DNA of 64,000 nucleotides from assembly GCA_030430575.1 (NCBI GenBank), contig JAUIKF010000027.1, positions 1 to 64,000 on the forward strand, given 5' to 3'. The position numbers and the translations under genes were made by a program. The stretch comes from Bacteroidia bacterium. Lineage in GTDB: Bacteria; Bacteroidota; Bacteroidia; J057. The notes beneath the pieces are model-generated. The model did not search any database, had not been told where the DNA came from, and saw nothing but the letters and a program-made list of their open reading frames with translations. This document shows positions 1-7,343 of this stretch, piece after piece. The first letter of the stretch is position 1. Each line of letters begins with the position of its first letter.

Positions 1-50
1 AAAGTTCCCCTTGTGATATTATTTAAACAATATAGCATTATTTAACCCCA

Positions 51-123
51 TAGTACGACTTTTTGAGCCACCTACCTAGCACGACTTAGTGAGCCTTTTG
101 CCTAGCACGACTTAGTGAGCCTT
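51..123. repeat. Short tandem direct repeats (26-bp period)
   Basis: Two identical 23-base copies (75-97 and 101-123) of CCTAGCACGACTTAGTGAGCC plus TT occur at a 26-base period, preceded by a degenerate copy near 49-69. The tract lies 25 bases beyond the stop codon of the minus-strand gene at 149-721. It resembles the other short repeat tracts in this window that sit next to gene ends. There are too few copies, and the spacers are too short, for a CRISPR. Confidence 0.7.
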
Positions 124-148
124 GACAACCCTTGACAATTAACCATTA

Positions 149-721
149 TTACCCCACCGCCGCATTCTTCAACGCCCAGCCTATACTCACGCCAAACCAG
201 TGCCGCCACTGGTGGTCGAGGGTTGTTTTGTGATTGAGGTAGCGGAAAATGGGGCTGTAGATGACGCGGATGAGCAGGCCGCCTGTGGGGGGGGCGTAGC
301 GGTAGCCGATGTGGGGCACGCCCATCATTTTGAGTTTGCCTTCGAAGACGGGATTGCTGGTGTTGTTGCCGCCGGAGCCGAAGTCGAATTGCATGCGCAG
401 GGTGGTGCCGAGGCCAGCTTCGAGTTGGTGTTCAGCAGCAGCAATAGACAATGATAGGCCAACGGGTACAGAGAAATTGTCGACGAAGTTGGGTTCGGGG
501 GCGAAGCGGTAGGTGCCTTGCCCTACCCCGATATGCCAGTGAAGGCGTGCATTCTCTGAAAGATGGTAACGTCTTTCATAGTTGAGGGAAGTAGCCCAGG
601 TTTGGCCACCTGCTTCGAAATAAAACGCATTTCTAGCTTGGAATGAGTTGTATTTGGGGGGTTGAGCTATGGCAAATAAGCAGCTCAAACAAAGGGTAAG
701 GGTCAGGAGGTAACGTTTCAT
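149..721 (-). CDS. Secreted, probably outer-membrane barrel-like hypothetical protein
   Basis: This 190-residue protein has a clear Sec signal peptide (about residues 1-19, ending in FAIAQ). The mature part is rich in alternating polar and aromatic residues (YERRYHL, WHIGVGQGTYRF, HQLEAGLGTTLRMQF), ending in GVSIGWALK. This pattern fits a small beta-barrel or barrel-like outer-membrane protein, but no named family was recognised. It is divergent from mutL, with 72 bases between the starts. The function is unknown; barrel topology is inferred from composition only. Confidence 0.7.
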   Translation of the reverse strand: MKRYLLTLTLCLSCLFAIAQPPKYNSFQARNAFYFEAGGQTWATSLNYERRYHLSENARLHWHIGVGQGTYRFAPEPNFVDNFSVPVGLSLSIAAAEHQLEAGLGTTLRMQFDFGSGGNNTSNPVFEGKLKMMGVPHIGYRYAPPTGGLLIRVIYSPIFRYLNHKTTLDHQWRHWFGVSIGWALKNAAVG

Positions 722-793
722 GAGATTAAGATAAACAATTCAGTAGATTTACTGGTAATCCTGATTGAAAATCCTCATTTTTGAGGAACAGTT

Positions 794-2635
794 ATGGAAA
801 GTATTATTCAATTGCTTCCAGATGCGATAGCCAACCAGATAGCAGCGGGGGAGGTGGTACAACGCCCAGCATCGGTAGTCAAAGAGTTGCTAGAAAATGC
901 CGTTGATGCGGGAGCGTCTCGCATCGATGTTCATATAAAGGATGCGGGCAAAACCCTTATCCAGGTGAGCGACAATGGCTCAGGCATGTCTGCTCAGGAC
1001 GCGCGCATGTGCTTTGAACGCCACGCGACTTCCAAGATCAAATCCCAAAAGGACTTATTTGCGATTCGGACGTTGGGCTTTCGGGGAGAAGCCCTGTCGA
1101 GTATTGCGGCAGTGGCGCAGGTCCGGCTGCGGAGCCGCCAGCGGGAAGATGAATTGGGGACAGAAATCGATATAGAAGGCAGTGAGGTAAAAAACCAAGG
1201 CCCTTGTGCCATGACGCCTGGCACGACCTTTTACATCAAAAATCTCTTTTTCAACGTCCCAGCCCGCCGCAATTTCCTCAAATCCAATCCCGTAGAGACG
1301 CGCCATATCTTGAATGAATTCATTCGGGTAGCCATTCCCAATACGGACATTCATTTTACCTTCACCCACAACACCACCCAAGTCTACGACCTGCCTATCG
1401 GCACCCTCCAAGCACGGCTCACCCATCTTTTTGGCAAGGACCTCAACGGTCAGTTGGCGTGGCTGGAAGAGGCTTCGGGCTATGTGCGTATTTCGGGGTT
1501 CGTGGGCAAACCAGGCTTACATCGCAAAAACCGTAACGAGCAATTCTTCTTTGTCAATAATCGCTATATCAAATCCAATTACCTCAATCATGCAGTAGCG
1601 CAAGCCTATCAACAGATCATTCCTAAGGACAGCTATCCATTCTATTGTGTGTTTTTGGAAATAGATCCTGTACATGTGGACATCAATATTCACCCTACAA
1701 AAACAGAGGTGAAGTTTGACGATGAACGGACGATCTACGTCTTGCTGCATAGCTTGGTGAAGCGGAGCTTGGGCGGCGTACACGCTGCGCCCAATATGGA
1801 CTTCACGGATGAGACCCTCAAAAAGGCGATCTATGACTCCGCTCCCAAAAATCGGGACAGCAACCTCACCATAGGCGATCTACGCACGGCCGATCGCAAG
1901 CGCGAGCCGGTAGATCCTGCCGTTTGGGATCAGCTCTATAAGCGGGAAGGGCCTGCTTTCACGCCTGAAGAACCCAAGTCGGAGGCACCGTTGCCACCTT
2001 CCGATAACGTCGTGGCTCAGCCTACGCTTTTTCAAACGCCAAAGGCGCCCAGCAAAGCGCAGGCGCCTGAGTTTCGGATTTTTGGACAGTGGGAAAACGC
2101 CTATATCCTGGCGGAGGGAGATGGCAAACTCTATCTGGTGAATCAGCACCGCGCCCATCAGCGCATCTTGTACGAGCGCTTTTTGGCCTCTGATGGAGGG
2201 CCCAAACTCCCCAGCCAACAATTGCTTTTTCCGCAAACATTTGAATATTCCCCCATCAATTATGCTGCCCTCCAAGAAGCCCAGGATATCTTGAATAAGA
2301 TGGGCTTTGATATGAAGGAATTTGGTCCAAATGCCAAGATCGTGTATGGTACGCCTGCCGGTATTCCGACGGGGCAGGTCAAGGACATTCTGTCCCAAGT
2401 CATCAGTGACATGAAGACGCTGGGGACCAGCAATGTACACGAGCGACGCTTTGAGGGCATTGCCCGGGCGGTAGCGAACCGCTCGGCGATCTCGACGGCG
2501 AAGGAACTGACAATGGCTGAGATGAAAAACATGCTCAAGGACCTTTTCCAGTGCGAAGTGCCGAGTTTCAATCCGTCGGGAAAGCCCACTTTCAAAATGA
2601 TTCATTCAGAGGAACTACTAGATTTCTTTGCTTAA
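794..2635 (+). CDS. mutL: DNA mismatch repair protein MutL
   Basis: MutL couples mismatch recognition by MutS to downstream repair. The 613-residue length fits the family. The N-terminal GHKL ATPase is intact: ELLENAVDAG at 31-40 with the general base E31, DNGSGM at 60-65 and GFRGEAL at 95-101. The middle (about 335-425) is a charged, proline-rich linker, followed by the C-terminal dimerisation domain. The endonuclease metal motif DQHAxxExxxxE of B. subtilis-type MutL appears here as NQHRAHQRILYE (450-461), so the first Asp and the middle Glu are lost and nicking activity is doubtful. The rhomboid gene follows after 11 bases; mutL-rhomboid-rhomboid-EEP looks like one transcription unit. The start is the ATG just after a small CCTCA/TGAGG hairpin at 774-787. 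Confidence 0.96.
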   Translation: MESIIQLLPDAIANQIAAGEVVQRPASVVKELLENAVDAGASRIDVHIKDAGKTLIQVSDNGSGMSAQDARMCFERHATSKIKSQKDLFAIRTLGFRGEALSSIAAVAQVRLRSRQREDELGTEIDIEGSEVKNQGPCAMTPGTTFYIKNLFFNVPARRNFLKSNPVETRHILNEFIRVAIPNTDIHFTFTHNTTQVYDLPIGTLQARLTHLFGKDLNGQLAWLEEASGYVRISGFVGKPGLHRKNRNEQFFFVNNRYIKSNYLNHAVAQAYQQIIPKDSYPFYCVFLEIDPVHVDINIHPTKTEVKFDDERTIYVLLHSLVKRSLGGVHAAPNMDFTDETLKKAIYDSAPKNRDSNLTIGDLRTADRKREPVDPAVWDQLYKREGPAFTPEEPKSEAPLPPSDNVVAQPTLFQTPKAPSKAQAPEFRIFGQWENAYILAEGDGKLYLVNQHRAHQRILYERFLASDGGPKLPSQQLLFPQTFEYSPINYAALQEAQDILNKMGFDMKEFGPNAKIVYGTPAGIPTGQVKDILSQVISDMKTLGTSNVHERRFEGIARAVANRSAISTAKELTMAEMKNMLKDLFQCEVPSFNPSGKPTFKMIHSEELLDFFA

Positions 2636-2646
2636 CTTTACGCATC

Positions 2647-3450
2647 ATGATGCAACAAAAATTGTCTCCCATCGTCCTGAACCTCCTGATCATCAATGTC
2701 TTGGTGTATCTGCTATTGATGGCATTGCCGATGGTGAATCCCAGTTTGGGGGAGGTGGGGCATGACTATTTTTCCCTCCACAAATCTGACCTCTTAGGAT
2801 TTCGAAATACAGTGAATATTGATGGGGAGACCTATCTATTGCGGAGTGGGCTGACTGATGATAATGGCAGGAAATGGACATCGCTAGAATTGCGCGATCA
2901 AGCCGTACGAGATACCTGGTTGCACAACGTCGTGACAAGTGGGGAGCGGCCTGACCTAGGATACAATACCCGTGCCTTTAATCCCATCCAACTGCTGACC
3001 TGGTTTTTTAATCATGGAAGCACCATGCATATTTTGTTTAATATGATTGTTCTTATCAGTATAGGGCCTTTGATGGAGTCGGTCTTGGGAGAGAAGCGTT
3101 TTTTGGCGTTTTACCTCTTCTGCGGCTTGGTGGGTGGGCTTTTTGTAGCGTTTCTCGATCCAGGGATTGTGCCAGTAGTGGGTGCCAGTGGGGCATTATT
3201 TGGGTTAATCCTGGCCTTTGGGATGTACTTTCCTAATCAGAAATTGCTGCTATTTTTCTTCCTCCCTGTTAGAGCCATGCAATTAGTGATCTGGGGAGCC
3301 ATCATTTCAGGGGTTTTGGTCGTTCTAGAAGCAATCGGTATGGACCTGGGCGCCTTGGGGGGAATTTCCCACTTTGGACACTTGACGGGAATGGCCGCAG
3401 GCATGCTGTTTTTTTATGTTGAAAAGTATATACCTTTTTTGAAGAAATGA
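2647..3450 (+). CDS. Rhomboid family intramembrane serine protease
   Basis: A GlpG-like intramembrane protease that cleaves transmembrane substrates in the inner membrane. With the start at tandem ATGs 2647/2650 it has 267 residues; the same frame is open further upstream into mutL, but that extension is not hydrophobic or conserved-looking. Visible hallmarks are the MHILFN helix (GlpG HxxxN equivalents), GASG with the probable nucleophile S181, and HFGHLTG with the probable catalytic H245. There are about six membrane spans. A hydrophilic insert of roughly 75 residues follows the first span (about 35-110), giving a larger extracytoplasmic loop than in minimal rhomboids. It lies directly downstream of mutL and upstream of a second, degenerate rhomboid. 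Confidence 0.93.
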   Translation: MMQQKLSPIVLNLLIINVLVYLLLMALPMVNPSLGEVGHDYFSLHKSDLLGFRNTVNIDGETYLLRSGLTDDNGRKWTSLELRDQAVRDTWLHNVVTSGERPDLGYNTRAFNPIQLLTWFFNHGSTMHILFNMIVLISIGPLMESVLGEKRFLAFYLFCGLVGGLFVAFLDPGIVPVVGASGALFGLILAFGMYFPNQKLLLFFFLPVRAMQLVIWGAIISGVLVVLEAIGMDLGALGGISHFGHLTGMAAGMLFFYVEKYIPFLKK

Positions 3451-3602
3451 TAAAATGAGTAGATGAATAAATGATAAAATGTAATGTGTATTTTAACACG
3501 TAATACTCACTGCGAGTTAAGACAAATTATGGTTGAGAAACTGCTACAATCTATTTAATCATTTTCTCATCTTATCATTTAATCATTCTGAATTTACCCC
3601 TT
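3450..3602 (+). other. AT-rich ATGATAAAATG-type intergenic repeat
   Basis: Directly after the rhomboid stop lies a string of ATGATAAAATG/ATGAATAAATG variants, and just before the next gene a complementary string (TTAATCATTTTCTCATC, TTATCATTTAATCATTC). The two halves are roughly inverted to each other. The same sequence type occurs at 12985-13035 and 23340-23450. Confidence 0.5.
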
Positions 3603-4586
3603 ATGGAATTGCAACGAAAAATTCGACAGTTTACGAATCTACACCAGACTACGGGCTGGGTGATCGTCTTGATGGGCGGAGGGGCAGCCTTGCAATTGCT
3701 GATTTGGTTGGTTACAGGCATCTTGGCGAGTATCACAGCAGGTGCTGAAGGAACACATAATTACTACTCAGATGTCATGAGTTATCTCGTATTGCCTGCC
3801 TCAGGCAAGGAGCTGCTCTTTCAGCCGTGGACCTTGTTTACGTATCCCTTTTTCTACCTGAATCATTTCTTCTCTTCTGGCCCTGAAGGGCTGAAATATT
3901 TTGACTTTCCCTTCCTTCGACTCCTCTTTGATGGCCTGATTATTTGGAGTTTTGGGCGAATTCACCAGCAGTTTATGGGAGAACAACGGACGCGTAGAAT
4001 GCTCATCTTGAGTATCCCTACGATTGGCCTGTTGAGTGTTTTTCTCTCCATGGTTTTTGGTCCTACGGACGGGACCTTCATGTATCTCTCTGGCATGACG
4101 CCTTTCATGATATTGTTAGTTGTATCTGTGGCGACTTTGGTGCCCAATTACCCGGTTGAGCTTTTCCTCTTTGGCCGTGTCAAAATCGTCTGGGTAGCCG
4201 TGGTATTGTTCTTGCTGGAAGTATTTGTGTTCTCCGCTGTGATGACTCCACAAGGCGTAGCTACATTGCTGGCAGGCGTATTTGGATTCTCCTTCGTGTA
4301 TTTCCTGCGTCAGGGAACTGACGTCATAGAGCGGGTATGGGATTTTTACAAAGATAAACAACCCAGCAAGCCCGAATCTCGATCCAAAGTAAAAGTGAGT
4401 TATAGCAGCCAAACGACCAAAGAAGACCGAGAAGTAGAAACCACCTCCCCCAACGGCCCGATCTCCCAGGATATCATCGATACCATCCTCGACAAGATCA
4501 ATGATAAAGGCTATGAAAGCCTGAGCCGCAAGGAAAAGGAGCTTTTGCTTCGCGCTTCGAGCCAAGACGAAGATGAAAAAGCTTAA
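3603..4586 (+). CDS. Rhomboid-like membrane protein, probable pseudoprotease, with DUF6576-type tail
   Basis: This 327-residue protein has about six membrane spans (roughly 20-235), then a charged cytoplasmic tail. The overall plan is rhomboid-like, and a serine-glycine pair survives (YLSGMTP, S163-G164). The last span reads GVATLLAG where active rhomboids carry the catalytic histidine (HLxG), and the HxxxN helix is also not conserved. It is therefore probably an inactive relative that binds, rather than cuts, membrane proteins. The C-terminal segment, about 285-322 (DIIDTILDKINDKGYESLS followed by RKEKELLLRAS), matches the short helical module that Bacteroidota rhomboid-like proteins carry (DUF6576). 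The gene overlaps the next one by 14 bases, so the two are translationally coupled. Confidence 0.8.
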   Translation: MELQRKIRQFTNLHQTTGWVIVLMGGGAALQLLIWLVTGILASITAGAEGTHNYYSDVMSYLVLPASGKELLFQPWTLFTYPFFYLNHFFSSGPEGLKYFDFPFLRLLFDGLIIWSFGRIHQQFMGEQRTRRMLILSIPTIGLLSVFLSMVFGPTDGTFMYLSGMTPFMILLVVSVATLVPNYPVELFLFGRVKIVWVAVVLFLLEVFVFSAVMTPQGVATLLAGVFGFSFVYFLRQGTDVIERVWDFYKDKQPSKPESRSKVKVSYSSQTTKEDREVETTSPNGPISQDIIDTILDKINDKGYESLSRKEKELLLRASSQDEDEKA

Positions 4587-5655
4587 ACGCCTTGCGTTTC
4601 TCTTCCTTTCGACCATCTATGGACTATGGCTCCTCCTGACCGTGTTGGGAGGGCTGGCACCTTGGCTTTCCGTTCATCTGGTTCCCATTATTCAATTATT
4701 GCCTGCCATTGTGGTGTTTGGGCTGCCGCTTCATATGTTGGCGCTATGGATGTATAAGGGCAAAAGCACCAAAGGGATCTTGGCAGCCCTTTTAGGCGTG
4801 TTTTTGTGTATTTGGATCGGGACAAAAGACTGGAAGCAATCCGATCCGCCTACCACTTCCGATCCCTCCCACAATCTGCAACTGGTCTCCTACAATATCC
4901 GCAACTTCAATTTTAGTGGCAGCCATATAGATTCAGTGCTCAAAGTGGTCAAGCCCCTGAAAGCAGATGTCATCTGCTTTCAGGAATTTCGGAACTACCG
5001 GACCCGAGAAAAGGGACCTCGTGCGACGGCCTACCTGGCCAAGGAACTGGGCCTTCCTCACTATGTCCACCTGCGGTCGGGCAAGTTTTATCAGGGCACA
5101 GCCCTTTTCTCTCGCTACCCCATCCAACAGTTGGATACGCTTTTCCTTTCAGGCCAGGAAGCCAATAATGGCTTTTTGGCTACGCTGAGCCACCCAGATG
5201 GCCCTATTGGAATCGCCAATTTTCACCTTACCTCTTTTCAATTTACCAGCATCCACCCTGATAGCAATAGCGTAGAATCTCGCTTTCGGCGCTTAGTCCG
5301 TAATGGGTCAGAACGTATCCCACAGCATCAAGCGCTCCTGGAAGAAGTGATCGAGCAGACACAGTCTTATCCACATCCGCTTATCCTCGCAGCTGATATG
5401 AACTCAGCTCCCCATAGCCGCATTCCCTGCCTCCTGCATGCGCATTTTCGAGATGCTTTCACAGAGGCAGGTCATGGCTTGGGCTGGACATTTCCATTCT
5501 GGAATGCCCTTGGAGTGCGCATCGACTATCAATGGCTCAATGAGCAAGTAACTCCCCTTGAAGTCAAGGTGATTCGGGCGGGACAGTCGGACCACTATCC
5601 GCTGATGGGGCGGTATCGGGTGGGGGATCGTAGTGGGCCAGTGAGTGTGGATTAA
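4573..5655 (+). CDS. Membrane-anchored endonuclease/exonuclease/phosphatase (EEP) family protein
   Basis: A 360-residue protein with three N-terminal membrane spans (about 8-28, 36-58, 68-83) and an EEP phosphodiesterase domain from about 102. Motifs visible are VSYNIRNF (105-112), DVICFQE (132-138, metal-binding Glu138), ANFHLTS, LAADMNSAP (catalytic Asp/Asn), RIDYQWL and SDHYPL (339-344, catalytic His341). The complete motif set argues for an active Mg-dependent phosphodiesterase, but the substrate (DNA, phospholipid or inositol phosphate) cannot be read from sequence. It begins inside the 3' end of the rhomboid-like gene and ends 8 bases before a convergent gene. Confidence 0.9.
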   Translation: MKKLKRLAFLFLSTIYGLWLLLTVLGGLAPWLSVHLVPIIQLLPAIVVFGLPLHMLALWMYKGKSTKGILAALLGVFLCIWIGTKDWKQSDPPTTSDPSHNLQLVSYNIRNFNFSGSHIDSVLKVVKPLKADVICFQEFRNYRTREKGPRATAYLAKELGLPHYVHLRSGKFYQGTALFSRYPIQQLDTLFLSGQEANNGFLATLSHPDGPIGIANFHLTSFQFTSIHPDSNSVESRFRRLVRNGSERIPQHQALLEEVIEQTQSYPHPLILAADMNSAPHSRIPCLLHAHFRDAFTEAGHGLGWTFPFWNALGVRIDYQWLNEQVTPLEVKVIRAGQSDHYPLMGRYRVGDRSGPVSVD

Positions 5656-5663
5656 TACATGAA

Positions 5664-7217
5664 CTAGGAGCGTTCATTTCTCGCCTCTTCCTCCACCCAG
5701 GCTCCCACCGCTTTTTTCTCTGAAGAAAAACTAATCCCTAAGGCTATCACATCCTTTCCTTGCCCTAAATAAGGGGAAGCATATCCTTTTTCTTGTATTT
5801 GTGCCAGTGCCACCTCCGCAGGCTCATCTAACTTAAACTCCATGACATAAATCCTGTCTTTCGTATGGACGACAGTATCTACCCGTCCCTGGGCAGTGCT
5901 GACTTCCGCTTGGGCCATCATGCCCAAACCAGAAAAACTAAGGTGAAGAATTGCGTGAAAAAATGCTTCTTTTTTGGAGAGGAATAGTTGATAGGGGATT
6001 TTGGCAAATAAGGTGTTAATGGTGTCAATCAAACGGTTCATATCATGGCTTTCCAAGCTCCGCTTAAGGTTGGCGAAGAGCATTTGACTATCGCCAGTTC
6101 CGGCTTCCCGAAATACCCCTAGGAGATGACGAAGCATGGAGTCTTTGACTTCAAAATTTGGGTACCCTAAGGTATATAATCTATAATCTGGCTCATATTG
6201 GTGGATCGTCAAGTAGCCTGTTTGGAATAATAAGGCACGCCAGCCCATATTGTCCAAGGTATAGCTTTCAAAGGCATCAATACCTGACTCCACTTGTTCG
6301 AGGTTGTATTGAAATTCATTACGGAGAATTTTAAGCAAAAAAGTAGGGGTACCACTTTCCCACCAGAAATTGGTGAACCTTTTTGCGGTAAAGAAACTCA
6401 ATAAGGAAAATGGGTTATATACCTTTTCTTCTCCCCAAGCATAGCCATTGTACCATTTTTTCACCTCCTCCCGCACTTCGGCGGGAGAAACGCCAAATTT
6501 CTGCGACAGTCCAGGCCATTCTTCTGCAAAGTTTTTGTCCAATTCATTTTGGGTAATGCCCGTAATCGTATCAAATCGTTCATCCAAGGTGATATCGAGC
6601 AGGTGGTTGAGGTCCGAGAAGATAGATACTTTGCTGAATTTGGATACGCCTGTTATCAGCAAAAAATGAATAAATGAATCACTATCCTTGATAACGGAAA
6701 AGAAATTTTTTAACGTAGAACGATTCTCTTCTGCTTGCGCTTGCTGATCGATGTAATCTATCAATGGCTTATCATATTCATCTATCAGCAGCACGACTTT
6801 CTTTTCTCCACTCCCCAGCTTCTGAATCAGTTCCTGAAATCGTTGTCCTAATCCTTCCCTTTCAAGCGTTACCTGAAACTCCGCAGCCTTAAGATTAACA
6901 GCCTGGTTCAACGCTTTTTTCAACCCTAAATCCTTATAACTTAGCGTACTAAAGGAGAAATGAAGGACGGGATAAGTCTCCCAATTATTTGCCTTATTTT
7001 TACTTATCCATAAATCCTGAAAGAGTTCCTTTTCTCCTTGAAAAAAATACTTGATCGTTGACATCAGAAGAGACTTCCCAAATCTACGAGGGCGCGATAG
7101 AAAAAAATAGCTTCCACTATTCAAAAGCTTATAGATCACTTTCGTTTTATCAATATATAAATATCCTCCTTCTCGTAGCTTCTGAAAATCTTGAATGCCA
7201 ACAGGGTATCTTTTCAT
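5664..7217 (-). CDS. AAA-ATPase-like protein with C-terminal PD-(D/E)XK nuclease domain
   Basis: A 517-residue protein of the AAA-ATPase_like/PDDEXK_9 type, common and often multicopy in Bacteroidota. The P-loop is RRFGKS (44-49), preceded by FFLSRPRRFGKSLL. Walker B is LLIDEYDK (143-150). The C-terminal nuclease signature is D447 followed by E460-F-K462. The ATPase is intact, so the protein is unlikely to be a decayed remnant. Its biological role is not established: members have been discussed as possible mobile or defence-related genes. It is convergent with the EEP gene and divergent from the DUF5686 gene, with no obvious partner. Confidence 0.9.
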   Translation of the reverse strand: MKRYPVGIQDFQKLREGGYLYIDKTKVIYKLLNSGSYFFLSRPRRFGKSLLMSTIKYFFQGEKELFQDLWISKNKANNWETYPVLHFSFSTLSYKDLGLKKALNQAVNLKAAEFQVTLEREGLGQRFQELIQKLGSGEKKVVLLIDEYDKPLIDYIDQQAQAEENRSTLKNFFSVIKDSDSFIHFLLITGVSKFSKVSIFSDLNHLLDITLDERFDTITGITQNELDKNFAEEWPGLSQKFGVSPAEVREEVKKWYNGYAWGEEKVYNPFSLLSFFTAKRFTNFWWESGTPTFLLKILRNEFQYNLEQVESGIDAFESYTLDNMGWRALLFQTGYLTIHQYEPDYRLYTLGYPNFEVKDSMLRHLLGVFREAGTGDSQMLFANLKRSLESHDMNRLIDTINTLFAKIPYQLFLSKKEAFFHAILHLSFSGLGMMAQAEVSTAQGRVDTVVHTKDRIYVMEFKLDEPAEVALAQIQEKGYASPYLGQGKDVIALGISFSSEKKAVGAWVEEEARNERS

Positions 7218-7343
7218 AACCCTAAATTACTTAGAATTAGATGAATGGACAATCAAATGCATCTTTTTTGCACCTTTGTATCGTCTAGCTATCGATCCGG
7301 GCAATAAGAAATTATTCATTGACCTACCCAATTCTTGTTTTAC

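Noticed and set aside
51-123. CRISPR-like direct repeats near the left edge
   Set aside because: Only two exact copies plus one degenerate copy, with 3-base spacers and no cas genes; a short tandem repeat is the simpler reading.
5664-7217. The AAA-ATPase/PD-(D/E)XK gene as part of a multi-gene defence island
   Set aside because: Neighbours on both sides are housekeeping or envelope genes, and no known defence partner or transposase lies nearby; it is best reported as a stand-alone member of a common family.
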